Assembly (NCBI RefSeq): GCF_035994945.1
Contig: NZ_CP108677.1
Span: forward strand, 5,022,001-5,086,000
Origin: Streptomyces sp. NBC_01216
GTDB taxonomy: Bacteria; Actinomycetota; Actinomycetes; Streptomycetales; Streptomycetaceae
Direction: 5' to 3'
Length of the DNA: 64,000 nucleotides
Below the pieces are notes generated by a model, which was not told where the DNA came from, ran no database searches, and saw only the letters and a program-made list of their open reading frames with translations. The position numbers and the translations under genes were made by a program. Positions 1 to 8,959 of the stretch are shown here, in pieces. How positions within the stretch are numbered: the stretch's first letter is position 1; each line of letters opens with the position of its first letter.

Positions 1-1
1 G

Positions 2-907
2 CGTCCCGAGACCGCCCAGGGCATCTTCACCAACTTCGGCCAGGTGCAGCAGACCTCGCGCAAGAAGCCGCCGTTCGGCATCGCGCAGATGGGCAAGTCC
101 TTCCGGAACGAGATCACTCCGGGCAACTTCATCTTCCGTACCCGCGAGTTCGAGCAGATGGAGATGGAGTTCTTCGTCAAGCCGGGCGAGGACGAGCAGT
201 GGCACGAGTACTGGATGGAGCAGCGCTGGAACTGGTACACGGGCCTGGGTCTCCGTGAGGAGAACATGCGCTGGTTCGAGCACCCGAAGGAGAAGCTCTC
301 CCACTACTCCAAGCGCACCGCCGACATCGAGTACCGCTTCCGCTTCGGCGGCAGCGAGTGGGGCGAGCTCGAGGGTGTCGCCAACCGCACCGACTATGAC
401 CTGAACGCCCACTCCAAGGCATCGGGCAACGATCTGTCGTTCTTCGACCAGGACGCCGGCGAGCGCTGGACGCCGTACGTCATCGAGCCGGCCGCCGGTG
501 TCGGCCGCACGATGCTGGCGTTCATGCTCGACGCGTTCAACGAGGACGAGGCCCCGAACGCCAAGGGCGTCATGGAGAAGCGCACCGTGATGCGCTTCGA
601 CCCGCGCATCGCGCCGGTCAAGGTCGCCGTCCTCCCGCTGTCCCGCAACCCGCAGCTGTCGCCGAAGGCCAAGGGCCTCGCCGCCGACCTGCGGCAGAAC
701 TGGAACATCGAGTTCGACGACGCCGGCGCCATCGGCCGCCGCTACCGCCGTCAGGACGAGATCGGCACGCCGTTCTGCGTCACGGTCGACTTCGACACCC
801 TGGACGACAACGCCGTGACCGTGCGCGAGCGCGACACCATGAAGCAGGAGCGCGTCTCCCTGGACCAGATCCAGGGCTACCTGGGCAGCCGCCTGCTCGG
901 CTGCTGA
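2..907 (+). CDS. glyS: Glycyl-tRNA synthetase, C-terminal part (cut by left edge)
   Basis: Charges tRNA-Gly with glycine in the cytoplasm. The visible 301 residues open with RPETAQGIF, the class II motif typical of the homodimeric (alpha2) glycyl-tRNA synthetase. The end of the catalytic core ([14 protein letters not shown]) and the C-terminal anticodon-binding domain ([19 protein letters not shown] onward) follow. The reading frame is open to base 2, so the start lies outside the window. A strong hairpin terminator follows the stop, so this is probably the last gene of its unit. Confidence 0.96.
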   Translation, partial: RPETAQGIFTNFGQVQQTSRKKPPFGIAQMGKSFRNEITPGNFIFRTREFEQMEMEFFVKPGEDEQWHEYWMEQRWNWYTGLGLREENMRWFEHPKEKLSHYSKRTADIEYRFRFGGSEWGELEGVANRTDYDLNAHSKASGNDLSFFDQDAGERWTPYVIEPAAGVGRTMLAFMLDAFNEDEAPNAKGVMEKRTVMRFDPRIAPVKVAVLPLSRNPQLSPKAKGLAADLRQNWNIEFDDAGAIGRRYRRQDEIGTPFCVTVDFDTLDDNAVTVRERDTMKQERVSLDQIQGYLGSRLLGC

Positions 908-938
908 CGCCGCGCCGTCCGCGGCGCGCCCGCACCAC

Positions 939-978
939 GAAGCCCCCGGTTCCCGAGCGTGTGGGAACCGGGGGCTTC
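939..978. terminator. Bidirectional hairpin terminator between glyS and the MFS gene
   Basis: Perfect 16-bp inverted repeat, GAAGCCCCCGGTTCCC with its complement, around an 8-nt loop. It sits between the convergent ends of glyS (+) and the MFS transporter (-), so it can serve both. Confidence 0.85.
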
Positions 979-983
979 GCGTG

Positions 984-2225
984 TCACGGGCCCGGGGCGG
1001 GCTCCGGCACGGCGCGCGACGCCCGAACCGTCCGCGGGAGCAGTGACGGCGTCGCCAGGGCGAGGAGCCCGGCGAGCGCCAGCGCGGCGCGTGGGCCGGT
1101 GAGTCCGGCCAGCAGTCTCCAGAGTGCCGTCGTCGCCGCGACGGCCAGCTTGCCGCTGACCGACCACGCGGACAGGGTGCGTACCAGCCGGTCCGTCGGC
1201 GTCAGGTCGAGTCGCACAGTGGCGAAGACCGGGTTGAACACCCCCATGCACGTGATGATCCCGAGTTCGACGACCATCACGGTCAACAAGCCGGGAACGC
1301 CCGGCCCGACGAAGGCGAGCCCGGGCAGCCAGCAGGCGCGCAGCACCCCGGCGGTGCGCAGCACCCGGCGCCGTCCGAACCGCGCGACGAGCCGGGGCGA
1401 CCACCGTGAGCCGATCAGACCGCCGAGGCAGGGCACGGCGAAGACGAGGCCGTACTGCCAGGGCGCGAATCCGAGCCGGCCGAGCATGAGGACGGCGAGC
1501 AGAGGTGAGGTCGCCATGATCAGGCCGTTGACCGCGAGGGTGTTGAGGAACAATCGGCGCAGGGCCGGGTCGGCCAGGATGAACCGCCACCCGTCGGCCA
1601 GCTCGCCGATCCGCAGCCGCGGCGCGCCGGTTCGCCCGGCGCGCGCCTCCCTGCCTGGGATCGCCCGGATTCCCAGCGCCGACAGCAGATAGCTGACGGC
1701 GTCGGCCAGCACACTCGTCACCGGACCGAACAGTCCGATCGCGGCGGTGCCCAGCGGAGGCCCGAGCATCGTCGCCGTCCAGGTCGTCGCCTCCAGCCGT
1801 CCGTTGGCGCGCAGCAGGCTCTCGGGCGGCACGATCTCCTTCAGGCAGGCTCCGGACGCCGCCTGGAAGGTGATGCCCGCCGCGGCGACCACCACCGACA
1901 CCACGAGGAGCTGCGGGAAGCCGAGCAGGCCGAGCGTGTAGGCGACGGGCACGCTCAGCAGCGCAGCACAGCGCACCAGGTCGGCCACGATCATCACCGG
2001 GCGCTTGCGGCGGAACTCCACCCAGGGACCGAGCGGCACCGCGACCACGGCCCCGACCGCGACGCCCGCCGCGGCCAGTACCGACACCTCTGTCGTCCCC
2101 GCGTCCAGCACGAGGACCGCGATCAGGGCGAAGGCGTCGAACGCGAGCCAGGTCCCGAAGGCGCTGACCGCGTACGCCGCCCAGAGCCACCCGAACCCTC
2201 CGTCCGGGGACCGCCGGTCAGTCAT
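984..2225 (-). CDS. MFS transporter
   Basis: Probable 12-helix major facilitator of 413 residues, alternating hydrophobic stretches (YAVSAFGTWLAFDAFALIAVLVL near the N terminus) with short basic loops (FRRKRP near residue 67, RFGRRRVLR mid-protein). It resembles the EntS-like exporter branch; the substrate cannot be read from sequence. The ATG is preceded by GGAGGAGG. It is the last gene of a same-strand cluster after an aldo/keto reductase and a TetR regulator, 81 bp below the TetR stop, which suggests an efflux/detoxification unit under that regulator. Confidence 0.85.
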   Translation of the reverse strand: MTDRRSPDGGFGWLWAAYAVSAFGTWLAFDAFALIAVLVLDAGTTEVSVLAAAGVAVGAVVAVPLGPWVEFRRKRPVMIVADLVRCAALLSVPVAYTLGLLGFPQLLVVSVVVAAAGITFQAASGACLKEIVPPESLLRANGRLEATTWTATMLGPPLGTAAIGLFGPVTSVLADAVSYLLSALGIRAIPGREARAGRTGAPRLRIGELADGWRFILADPALRRLFLNTLAVNGLIMATSPLLAVLMLGRLGFAPWQYGLVFAVPCLGGLIGSRWSPRLVARFGRRRVLRTAGVLRACWLPGLAFVGPGVPGLLTVMVVELGIITCMGVFNPVFATVRLDLTPTDRLVRTLSAWSVSGKLAVAATTALWRLLAGLTGPRAALALAGLLALATPSLLPRTVRASRAVPEPAPGP

Positions 2226-2305
2226 GGTCCTCCTCCCGGCCCCATGGGTCTCCCGGGCCGGCGGCGTCGGCCCGGGCCCCTCCGCGCCGCACCTCGCCGG
2301 ACGAC

Positions 2306-2890
2306 TCAGGTGCTCAGGCCGCGCAGCACCAGGTTTACCACGGCGTCGAACTCGCCTTCGATCGAAGGGTTTTGCCAGGCGGGGGCGTAGGCCGGATCGT
2401 GGAAACGGGCGGTCGCGTCGAAGACGGCGCGGGCCGTGGCGTCGGGGTCGGCCGCGGTGAACTCCGCTTCCCGGGCACCCTCCTCGACGATCGTCCGTAC
2501 CTGGCCGATCAGCGTGGCGATGTGTTCCTCCACGACGCCGCTGTTCTCGTCGATCAGCACGTTGTAGGTGGCGAAGAGCTCGGGGTCCTCCCCTGCCTTG
2601 CGGCGCTTGGCCGCGAACAGGGTGGCGAGCCAGTCCCGGAGCTTCTCGGACGCCTGACGGTCCGTGGCCGCGGTCACCTCGGCGAGCGCGCCCTCCGCAC
2701 GGGAGAGCCAGCGTTCGGTGACCGCCTCGCGCAGGGCCGCCTTCGTGCGGAAGTGGCGGTACACGCTGCCGTGGCTGACGCCGAGCACTCGGGCTACGTC
2801 GACGACCGTCGCCTTGGCCGGTCCGTAGCGCCGAAGCACCTCCTCGGTGGCTTCGAGGATGCGCTCTGCGGTCAGGGTCTCGGTCGACAT
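2306..2890 (-). CDS. TetR-family transcriptional regulator
   Basis: 194 residues. The N-terminal helix-turn-helix is clear (AERILEATEEVLRRYG, then VARVLGVSHGSVYRHFRTKAAL at about 30-50). The rest is an all-helical ligand-binding domain. TetR proteins usually repress neighbouring efflux or redox genes until a ligand binds. It lies between the aldo/keto reductase (33 bp upstream) and the MFS gene (81 bp downstream) on the same strand. The palindrome upstream of the reductase is the obvious candidate operator. Confidence 0.9.
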   Translation of the reverse strand: MSTETLTAERILEATEEVLRRYGPAKATVVDVARVLGVSHGSVYRHFRTKAALREAVTERWLSRAEGALAEVTAATDRQASEKLRDWLATLFAAKRRKAGEDPELFATYNVLIDENSGVVEEHIATLIGQVRTIVEEGAREAEFTAADPDATARAVFDATARFHDPAYAPAWQNPSIEGEFDAVVNLVLRGLST

Positions 2891-2922
2891 GGCAAGGACA
2901 GTACCCGTCGGACGGAGAGGGG

Positions 2923-3936
2923 TCAGCGCTCGCTGTCCAGGTGCGCCATCTGGGCCGCCGGGTAGCGGTCGCCCGCCGCCGCGCCCATGGGAACGGCCTC
3001 CTCCACCGCGGCCAGGTCGGACTCGTCCAGGACGATGTCGAGCGCCGCGAGGGCCTCCGTGAGTCGGTCCCTTCGACGGGCGCCGATCAGGGGAACGAGG
3101 TCCACGCCGTGCCGCGGGCCCTGGGCGAGCACCCAGGCGATCGCCGTCTGCGCGACCGACACTCCCTTGGCCTCTGCGACCGCGCGCAGCCGGTCCACGA
3201 GTTCCAGGTTCCGGTCGAGATTGGTGCCCTGGAAGCGCGGACTCATGCCCCGGAAGTCGCCTGGCGTGAGCTCCCGGTCCCTGCCGAAGTGGCCGCTGAT
3301 CAGTCCGCGCGAGAGCACGCCGTAGGCCGTGACCCCGATGCCCAGCTCGCGGGCGGTGGGCAGGATCTTCTCCTCGATGCCCCGGGATATCAGCGAGTAC
3401 TCGATCTGCAGGTCCGCGATCGGGGCCACCGCCGCCGCCCGGCGCAGCGTGTCCGCGCCGACCTCGGAGAGACCGATGTGGCGGACGTGTCCGGCCTCGA
3501 CCAGACCGGCGATCGCGCCGACGGTCTCCTCGATCGGCACGTCGGGGTCGACCCGGGCGATCCGGTAGATGTCGATGTGGTCGAGGCCGAGGCGCTGGAG
3601 CGAGTACGCGGCGAAGTTCCGCACCGCGGCGGGTCGGCCGTCGTACCCGGTGAACCCGCCCTCGACGGTGCGCAGGGCTCCGAACTTCACGCTGGTCAGG
3701 GCCTTCTCGCGGGCCGGCGCCGGCGCGGTCCGCAGGGCTTCGTTGATCAGCAGTTCGTTGTGTCCCATGCCGTAGAAGTCGCCGGTGTCGAGCAGGGTGA
3801 CCCCGGCGTCGAGCGCGGCGTGGATGGTCGCGACCGACTCGGTGCGGTCGCTCTCGCCGTACAGCGCGGACATACCCATGCAGCCGAGACCGAGCGGGAA
3901 GACGCGGGGGCCGGTGGTGCCGAGGGTGCGGTTCAT
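2923..3936 (-). CDS. Aldo/keto reductase
   Basis: NADPH-dependent oxidoreductase of the AKR superfamily, 337 residues. It shows LGLGCMGMSALYG near the N terminus, the catalytic Asp/Tyr segment LLDTGDFYGMGHNE, the Lys region VKFG, and the late cofactor segment LVPLIGARRRDRL. This resembles the YajO/AKR13 group acting on carbonyl compounds. The ATG at 3936 follows GAGGAGA at good spacing; the frame is open further upstream but no better start is seen. First gene of the AKR-TetR-MFS cluster. Confidence 0.88.
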   Translation of the reverse strand: MNRTLGTTGPRVFPLGLGCMGMSALYGESDRTESVATIHAALDAGVTLLDTGDFYGMGHNELLINEALRTAPAPAREKALTSVKFGALRTVEGGFTGYDGRPAAVRNFAAYSLQRLGLDHIDIYRIARVDPDVPIEETVGAIAGLVEAGHVRHIGLSEVGADTLRRAAAVAPIADLQIEYSLISRGIEEKILPTARELGIGVTAYGVLSRGLISGHFGRDRELTPGDFRGMSPRFQGTNLDRNLELVDRLRAVAEAKGVSVAQTAIAWVLAQGPRHGVDLVPLIGARRRDRLTEALAALDIVLDESDLAAVEEAVPMGAAAGDRYPAAQMAHLDSER

Positions 3937-3993
3937 GACGGTCTCCTCTGAGGGATGCGGACGGGCTGGCACGAGACGACTATGGCACGACGG

Positions 3994-4017
3994 ATGACAG
4001 ATTTCAATCTTTGTCAT
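3994..4017. promoter_or_regulatory. AT-rich palindromic operator upstream of the aldo/keto reductase
   Basis: A 24-bp imperfect palindrome with outer arms ATGACA and TGTCAT and an AT-rich centre. It stands out in otherwise very GC-rich DNA, 58 bp upstream of the reductase start. It is the likely binding site of the TetR protein encoded two genes down. The rest of 3937-4273 holds only a 12-codon ORF (4162-4200) that I do not consider a gene. Confidence 0.55.
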
Positions 4018-4273
4018 TCGGTCGGGTGATCCCGATGCGAGCCACGGTGGGCACCCCGCCGCGACGGGTCCACGGGGGCGCGCCGTGGAGCGGGTACGGC
4101 GCGACCGGCGGGCGACCGAAAGCGGATGACCGGACCGGCCCCGCGCGATAGCGTCACCGCCATGTCCTCGATGCCCGCGTTCCTCCAGATCTACGAGTAA
4201 GGGCGCCGCGGGTCCCCGACCCGTGTCACGCCGGATCACCGACCACCGCAACGCTCACTGATCGGAGAACACC

Positions 4274-4510
4274 ATGGCCAAGGGCCGCAACAACCTTCTC
4301 GGCGTCGGGGGACAGCGAAGGAAGCCGTCCCGCGGCGACGCACAAGGAGGCGTGGAGAGCCGCGACGCCGACCGCAAAGCCGCCGTCGACCAGAAGCGCG
4401 AGCTGCTGAGGAAGATGCGCGAGCGCGCCCAGGACTCCGCCGGCGCGGTGCCCGCCGGGGACACCGGCGCCGTCGACGGCACTCCGGCCGACGCGCGTGA
4501 GACCGCGTAG
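4274..4510 (+). CDS. Small basic protein, DUF6243-like
   Basis: 78-residue charged, probably disordered cytosolic protein. It starts MAKGRNNLLGVGGQRRKPSR and continues DADRKAAVDQKRELLRKMRER. This resembles the short conserved Streptomyces family annotated DUF6243; its function is unknown. The ATG at 4274 follows a weak purine stretch. It stands alone, between the divergent reductase cluster and the convergent DHA2 transporter gene. Confidence 0.75.
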   Translation: MAKGRNNLLGVGGQRRKPSRGDAQGGVESRDADRKAAVDQKRELLRKMRERAQDSAGAVPAGDTGAVDGTPADARETA

Positions 4511-4652
4511 GCCGTCGCGACGGGGCGGCCGTCGCCTGCTGCGGCATTCGCCGTACCGCCCGTGAGCTCGGCGACGGGGGCCCGTGTCATGTCCGTGACC
4601 CGGGCCCCCGTCGCGTGCTCCGCCGGGCGCCCCGGCCATCCGCCCGTGGGGA

Positions 4653-6101
4653 TCAGCCCACCAGGCGCGGCAGCCGCAGGCTCAGCCCGACCGTCAGGAC
4701 CACCGCCCCCAGCTGCACCAGGAGCGTGGCCACCAGGGCGTCCCGCAGTCCCGCAGTCCCGGCCAGGGACAGGAACAGCGACCCCAGTGTGGCCACCCCG
4801 AGCGAGAGCGCCGACTGCTGGGCGGTCACCATCACCCCGCTGCCCACACCCGCGCTCTCCGCCGGGACCTCGGACAGGACGACCCGGAAGAGCACCGGGA
4901 GCTGGAGTCCCTGGCCGAGGCCCGCGACCGCCATACCAGGCAACAGGCTCCAGGCCGACAGCTCCGGCCAGGAGCGCCAGGCCGTCAGGGCGAGCAGTGC
5001 GATCCCCAACGCCTGGAACAGCCCTCCCGCCGTCACGGTCCGGGTGCCCCAGCGACGCACCAGCCGCGGGCCCGCCAGCGAGGCGCCGAAGAAGGCCACG
5101 GCCATCGGGACCAGCGCCAGCCCCGAGACCACCGCGCCCATGCCCAGACCCTGCTGGAGCGCCACCGCGACCACGAACATGAATCCGCCGAAGCCGACGG
5201 AGAAGGGCAGCACCAGGGCCAGGCCGCGGCGCAACGAGACGAGGGCGAGCAGGCTCGGCGGGATCAGCGGCGTGCGGCCGAGACGGTCGGCCCGCAGCTC
5301 CACCCGCCAGAATGCCGTGGCGGCGAAGGGGGACACCGCCAGGGAGACCCAGGTCCACCAGGGCCAGCCCGCCGCCCTGCCCTCCGTCAGCGGCACGAGC
5401 AGGCTGGTGAGAGTGAGAGCCAGCAGCAGCGTGCCCGGGATGTCCACCGGCGCCGGCCGGTCCGCACGCGTCTCCGGTACGGTGCGGACCGCCAGGAGCA
5501 GCCCGGCCGCCGCCACCGGCACGTTGACCAGGAAGATCGCCCGCCAGCCAGTGCCCCCGAGGTCGGCGGCGACGAGTACCCCGCCCAGGATCTGGCCGGC
5601 CACCATCGCCAGACCGGCGGTCGCCCCGTACAGGCTGAGCGCCCTGGCGCGCCGCGCTCCCGCCGTGGAGGAGTGAATGGTCGCCAGCACCTGCGGCAGC
5701 ATCGACGCCGCAGCGGCACCCTGTGCCACCCTCGCTCCGACCAGCGCCCAGGCGTCCGGTGCCAGTCCGCAGGCCAGCGAGGTCAGGCCGAAGGCGGCCA
5801 TGCCGGCGAGGAAGAGACGCCGACGGCCGAAGAGGTCACCGAGCCGTCCGCCGAGGACGAGCAGCACGGCGTACGCGAGGCCGTACCCCGCGACGACCAG
5901 TTCGAGCAGGGCCGGACCCGCCGCCAGGTCGTGGTCGATGGTGGGCAGGGCGACGTTGACGATGAAGAAGTCGATCAACGGCAGCGCGGCGCCGAGAAGC
6001 ACGGTGAACAGGCCGAGGGCTCCGAGTCCTGACGGTGAGCGGCCGAGGGCGGAACCGACGGAGGAAGGGGCGGCGGAGGCACCCGCGAAAGGGGTGTCCA
6101 T
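4653..6101 (-). CDS. DHA2-family MFS drug exporter
   Basis: 482-residue, about 14-helix proton antiporter. The first helix carries IDFFIVNVALPTID, the DHA2 signature, followed by LVVAGYGLAYAVLLVLGGRLGDLFGRRR (motif A). The ATG at 6101 was chosen because hydrophobic coding begins shortly after it; a GTG at 6131 behind AAAGGAG is a fair alternative. It is divergent from an MmyB-type regulator at 6233, and three CTGGTAYCAG-like sites lie between the two, so that regulator probably controls export. Confidence 0.85.
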   Translation of the reverse strand: MDTPFAGASAAPSSVGSALGRSPSGLGALGLFTVLLGAALPLIDFFIVNVALPTIDHDLAAGPALLELVVAGYGLAYAVLLVLGGRLGDLFGRRRLFLAGMAAFGLTSLACGLAPDAWALVGARVAQGAAAASMLPQVLATIHSSTAGARRARALSLYGATAGLAMVAGQILGGVLVAADLGGTGWRAIFLVNVPVAAAGLLLAVRTVPETRADRPAPVDIPGTLLLALTLTSLLVPLTEGRAAGWPWWTWVSLAVSPFAATAFWRVELRADRLGRTPLIPPSLLALVSLRRGLALVLPFSVGFGGFMFVVAVALQQGLGMGAVVSGLALVPMAVAFFGASLAGPRLVRRWGTRTVTAGGLFQALGIALLALTAWRSWPELSAWSLLPGMAVAGLGQGLQLPVLFRVVLSEVPAESAGVGSGVMVTAQQSALSLGVATLGSLFLSLAGTAGLRDALVATLLVQLGAVVLTVGLSLRLPRLVG

Positions 6102-6158
6102 GGCGGATCGAGAGAAGGTCGTGGAAGGCACGTCCTTGACGATCCGCTCCTTTCGAGC

Positions 6159-6206
6159 CTGGTACCAGAGTCTTCTTATCCTGGTATCAGTGCTACCTGG
6201 TACCGG
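6159..6206. promoter_or_regulatory. Three operator repeats between the DHA2 exporter and its regulator
   Basis: CTGGTACCAG (6159-6168, perfect palindrome), CTGGTATCAG (6181-6190) and CTGGTACCGG (6197-6206) lie in the divergent promoter region. Starts are 22 and 16 bp apart. Such clusters commonly bind the divergently encoded HTH regulator. Confidence 0.7.
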
Positions 6207-6232
6207 GCTGAGCAACCCGGCATCCTGGAGAC

Positions 6233-7240
6233 ATGAGCATCCTGGCGGCCCCCGGCACCCCCGGCACCCCCGGCACCCCGCGCGCCCACGGCTCCCGCGG
6301 CGACTCCGGCACCGAGACCGACGTCCGGCGGCACGAACTGGCCGGCTTCCTGCGCAGTCGCCGGGAGCGGATCACCCCCGAGCAGGTCGGCCTGCCGCGA
6401 GGCCGCCGGCGCCGTACCCCCGGGCTGCGCCGCGAGGAGGTCGCGCAGCTCTCGGCCGTCGGCGTCACCTGGTACACCTGGCTGGAGCAGGCGCGGCACA
6501 TCCAGGTGTCCCCGCAGGTGCTGGACGCCCTCGCCCGTGCCCTGTTGCTCGACGCGACCGAACGGACCCATCTCTTCGCCCTCGCGGGCACCGCCGACCC
6601 CGCTCCGGGAGGGTTCTGTCCCACGGTGACCCCGGCGCTGCGACGGATGCTGGACCAGCTGGAGCCCCTGCCCGCCTGCATCCAGAACAGCCGCTACGAC
6701 ATCCTGGCCTACAACCGCACCTACGGGCGGCTGCTGTGCGACCTGGACGCGATGCCCCGTGAGGACCGCAACTGCATCTGGCTCTGCTTCACGGACGAGG
6801 ACTGGGCGCGGGCCCTGTCCGCGCTCCCGGACGTCAAGCAGACGATGGCCGCGAAGTTCCGCGCCTCGATGGCCGAGCACCTGGCCGAACCCGCCTGGAA
6901 GGCGCTGCTCCAGCGCCTCCGGGCGGCCTCGCCGGAGTTCCGGGAGATCTGGGAGCGGCACGAGGTGGCGGGGCAGGCGGGCCGGGTCAAGCACATCCTC
7001 AACTCCCGGGTCGGCATGCTCCGGCTGGAGCACGCCGACCTGTGGCTGGGCCCGGCCACAGGCCCCCGTCTGGTGACCTACGTCCCGGTGGACGAGATGT
7101 CCCGGGCCGGCCTCGAACGACTCCACGAGTCCGCCGTCCGTGAGGAGGCGTTCGGGGCGGCGGCGCTCCGGTCGGAGCGTGCGCCGACGGAGTGGGTGGC
7201 GGAGCAGAGCCCGGTGGCGGCGGCGCTCACGGTGCCGTGA
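6233..7240 (+). CDS. HTH regulator with MmyB-like ligand-binding domain
   Basis: 335 residues. The N-terminal XRE-type helix-turn-helix is typical of the actinobacterial MmyB group (LAGFLRSRRERITP, then RRTPGLRREEVAQLSAVGVTWYTWLEQ). The C-terminal two thirds, from CIQNSRYDILAYNRTYGRLL, match the PAS-like MmyB ligand domain. This family usually represses a divergent transporter or reductase gene. The N terminus has an odd Gly-Thr-Pro run (GTPGTPGTP) from a short tandem DNA repeat. Start ATG at 6233 follows CTGGAGAC. Confidence 0.88.
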   Translation: MSILAAPGTPGTPGTPRAHGSRGDSGTETDVRRHELAGFLRSRRERITPEQVGLPRGRRRRTPGLRREEVAQLSAVGVTWYTWLEQARHIQVSPQVLDALARALLLDATERTHLFALAGTADPAPGGFCPTVTPALRRMLDQLEPLPACIQNSRYDILAYNRTYGRLLCDLDAMPREDRNCIWLCFTDEDWARALSALPDVKQTMAAKFRASMAEHLAEPAWKALLQRLRAASPEFREIWERHEVAGQAGRVKHILNSRVGMLRLEHADLWLGPATGPRLVTYVPVDEMSRAGLERLHESAVREEAFGAAALRSERAPTEWVAEQSPVAAALTVP

Positions 7241-7430
7241 GGCAGTGGCCCCCGTTCCGCCGCCCTCTTTCCGGCCCGTCGTCGGCCCGACCGGCGGGGT
7301 ACGGCCGGTCGTCGGCCGCATGGCGCACGGCGGGAGGAGCGTGCGTGCGCCGCCGGGTCCGCGTGTGAGCTCGGGCATACCGGGACGGCGCGGCCGGTCG
7401 AGGACTTCCGGCGTGCGGGACAATGGGCGG

Positions 7431-8567
7431 ATGACCGCGTTCTCCCCCCTCGCCATCGGGCCGCACATCGTCCAGCCCCCCGTGGTCCTCGCGCCGATGG
7501 CCGGCATCACCAACGCCCCCTTCCGCACCCTCTGCCGCGCGTACAGCGGCGGCAAGGGCCTCTTCGTGAGCGAGATGATCACGACGCGGGCGCTGGTCGA
7601 GCGCAACGAGAAGACGATGCAGCTCATCCGCTTCGACGACAGCGAGAAACCGCGCTCGATCCAGCTGTACGGTGTCGATCCCGTGACCGTCGGCAAGGCG
7701 GTGCGGATGATCGTGGACGAGGACCTGGCCGACCACATCGACCTCAACTTCGGCTGTCCGGTGCCCAAGGTGACGCGCAAGGGCGGCGGTTCCGCCCTGC
7801 CGTACAAGCGGCCCCTGCTGCGGGCGATCCTGCACGAGGCGGTGACGAACGCCGGGGACCTGCCGGTCACGATGAAGATGCGCAAGGGCATCGACGACGA
7901 CCACATCACCTATCTCGACGCGGGCCGGATCGCGGTCGAGGAGGGCGTCACGGCGATCGCCCTGCACGGGCGGACGGCGGCGCAGCACTACGGCGGAACT
8001 GCCGACTGGGACGCCATCGCGCGCCTGAGGGAGCACGTCCCGGAGATCCCGGTGCTCGGCAACGGGGACATCTGGTCGGCGGACGACGCGCTGCGGATGA
8101 TGCGCGAGACCGGCTGTGACGGCGTCGTCGTGGGGCGGGGCTGCCTGGGGCGGCCGTGGCTCTTCGGCGACCTGGTGGCGGGCTTCGAGGGGACGGGCGA
8201 GTACGCCCGGCCGGGGCTGCGCGAGGTCGCTGACGCTATGGTGCGGCACGCGCGACTGCTGGGGGAGTGGCTCGGCGACGAGGCGCGTGGTGTCATCGAC
8301 TTCCGCAAGCACGTGGCCTGGTACCTCAAGGGGTTCTCGATCGGCTCGGAGATGCGCAAGAAGCTGGCCGTCACCTCGTCTCTGGACGAACTGAGCGCTC
8401 AGTTGAGCGAGCTCGACCTGGATCAGCCGTGGCCGGTGGGCGCGGACGGCCCACGGGGCCGTACGTCGGGCAACAACCGGGTGGTGCTGCCGGACGGATG
8501 GCTCAAGGACCCTTACGACTGCGCGGGTGTGAGCGAGGAAGCCGAACTGGACACGTCCGGCGGGTGA
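7431..8567 (+). CDS. dusB: tRNA-dihydrouridine synthase (DusB-like)
   Basis: FMN enzyme reducing uridine in the tRNA D-loop, 378 residues. Seen: VVLAPMAGITNAPFR at the N terminus, LNFGCPVPKVTRKGGGSAL with the catalytic Cys, MKMRKGIDD, the FMN-binding ALHGRTAAQHYGG, and VLGNGDIW/VVVGRGCLGRPWLF. An ATG at 7431 starts the family-typical protein; the frame is open upstream but that stretch is not Dus-like. Gene alone between a regulator and ppdk. Confidence 0.93.
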   Translation: MTAFSPLAIGPHIVQPPVVLAPMAGITNAPFRTLCRAYSGGKGLFVSEMITTRALVERNEKTMQLIRFDDSEKPRSIQLYGVDPVTVGKAVRMIVDEDLADHIDLNFGCPVPKVTRKGGGSALPYKRPLLRAILHEAVTNAGDLPVTMKMRKGIDDDHITYLDAGRIAVEEGVTAIALHGRTAAQHYGGTADWDAIARLREHVPEIPVLGNGDIWSADDALRMMRETGCDGVVVGRGCLGRPWLFGDLVAGFEGTGEYARPGLREVADAMVRHARLLGEWLGDEARGVIDFRKHVAWYLKGFSIGSEMRKKLAVTSSLDELSAQLSELDLDQPWPVGADGPRGRTSGNNRVVLPDGWLKDPYDCAGVSEEAELDTSGG

Positions 8568-8654
8568 GCGGTTCCCGAGGGGACCGATCCCGTCCGGATC
8601 GTGGGAATCGAGCCGGTTCCATGGCGTGATCCTCGCCACCCCTGATCGCGGTGG

Positions 8655-8668
8655 CGCTCAGATGAGCG
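8655..8668. promoter_or_regulatory. Palindrome 1 upstream of ppdk
   Basis: CGCTCAGATGAGCG, a perfect 6+2+6 inverted repeat. Its twin at 8755 begins exactly 100 bp downstream. Confidence 0.5.
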
Positions 8669-8689
8669 GATTGCGAGATGTTGCACTTC

Positions 8690-8720
8690 TGGAGGGGTGG
8701 CACTGGGTGCCACCCCTCCA
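8690..8720 (+). terminator. Hairpin terminator after dusB
   Basis: Perfect 13-bp inverted repeat TGGAGGGGTGGCA with its complement and a 5-nt loop CTGGG, lying about 120 bp after the dusB stop. Confidence 0.75.
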
Positions 8721-8749
8721 GGGTTCAAGAGTTGAACACAGATGCCACC

Positions 8750-8773
8750 TTGTGCGCTCATGTGAGCGCACAA
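8750..8773. promoter_or_regulatory. Palindrome 2 upstream of ppdk
   Basis: TTGTGCGCTCA-TG-TGAGCGCACAA, two 11-bp arms. The inner part repeats the CGCTCA-N2-TGAGCG motif found 100 bp upstream. It lies 187 bp before the ppdk start, so it fits an operator that could work by looping with palindrome 1. The regulator is unknown. Confidence 0.6.
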
Positions 8774-8959
8774 GCCCTGGTTTGGGTCAAGCGGGCTTCG
8801 AAGCCTGAAAGCGGGAGCTACTCGTCGGTTACTTTCGATCTGCTGGCGGACGGGTGGTTAAGTCCGGGTGACCGGTAGGCGTACCTCCCCAGAAGCCTTC
8901 GATCTGGGTATGTTCCTCGCCGTCAGGGCAGCCACCGAGTGCTCGAGGAGTCGAGACCC

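Larger units (their letters stand above)
8568..8959. other. Regulatory intergenic region upstream of ppdk
   Basis: 392 bp without a gene. It contains a first CGCTCA-N2-TGAGCG palindrome, a hairpin terminator for dusB, a second copy of the palindrome inside a larger one, and the AGGAG ribosome site of ppdk. The listed sub-features account for its visible structure. Confidence 0.7.

Noticed and set aside
4162..4200. A 12-codon frame (MSSMPAFLQIYE)
   Set aside because: Too short and without context. It may be a remnant, but nothing supports it as a gene or leader peptide.
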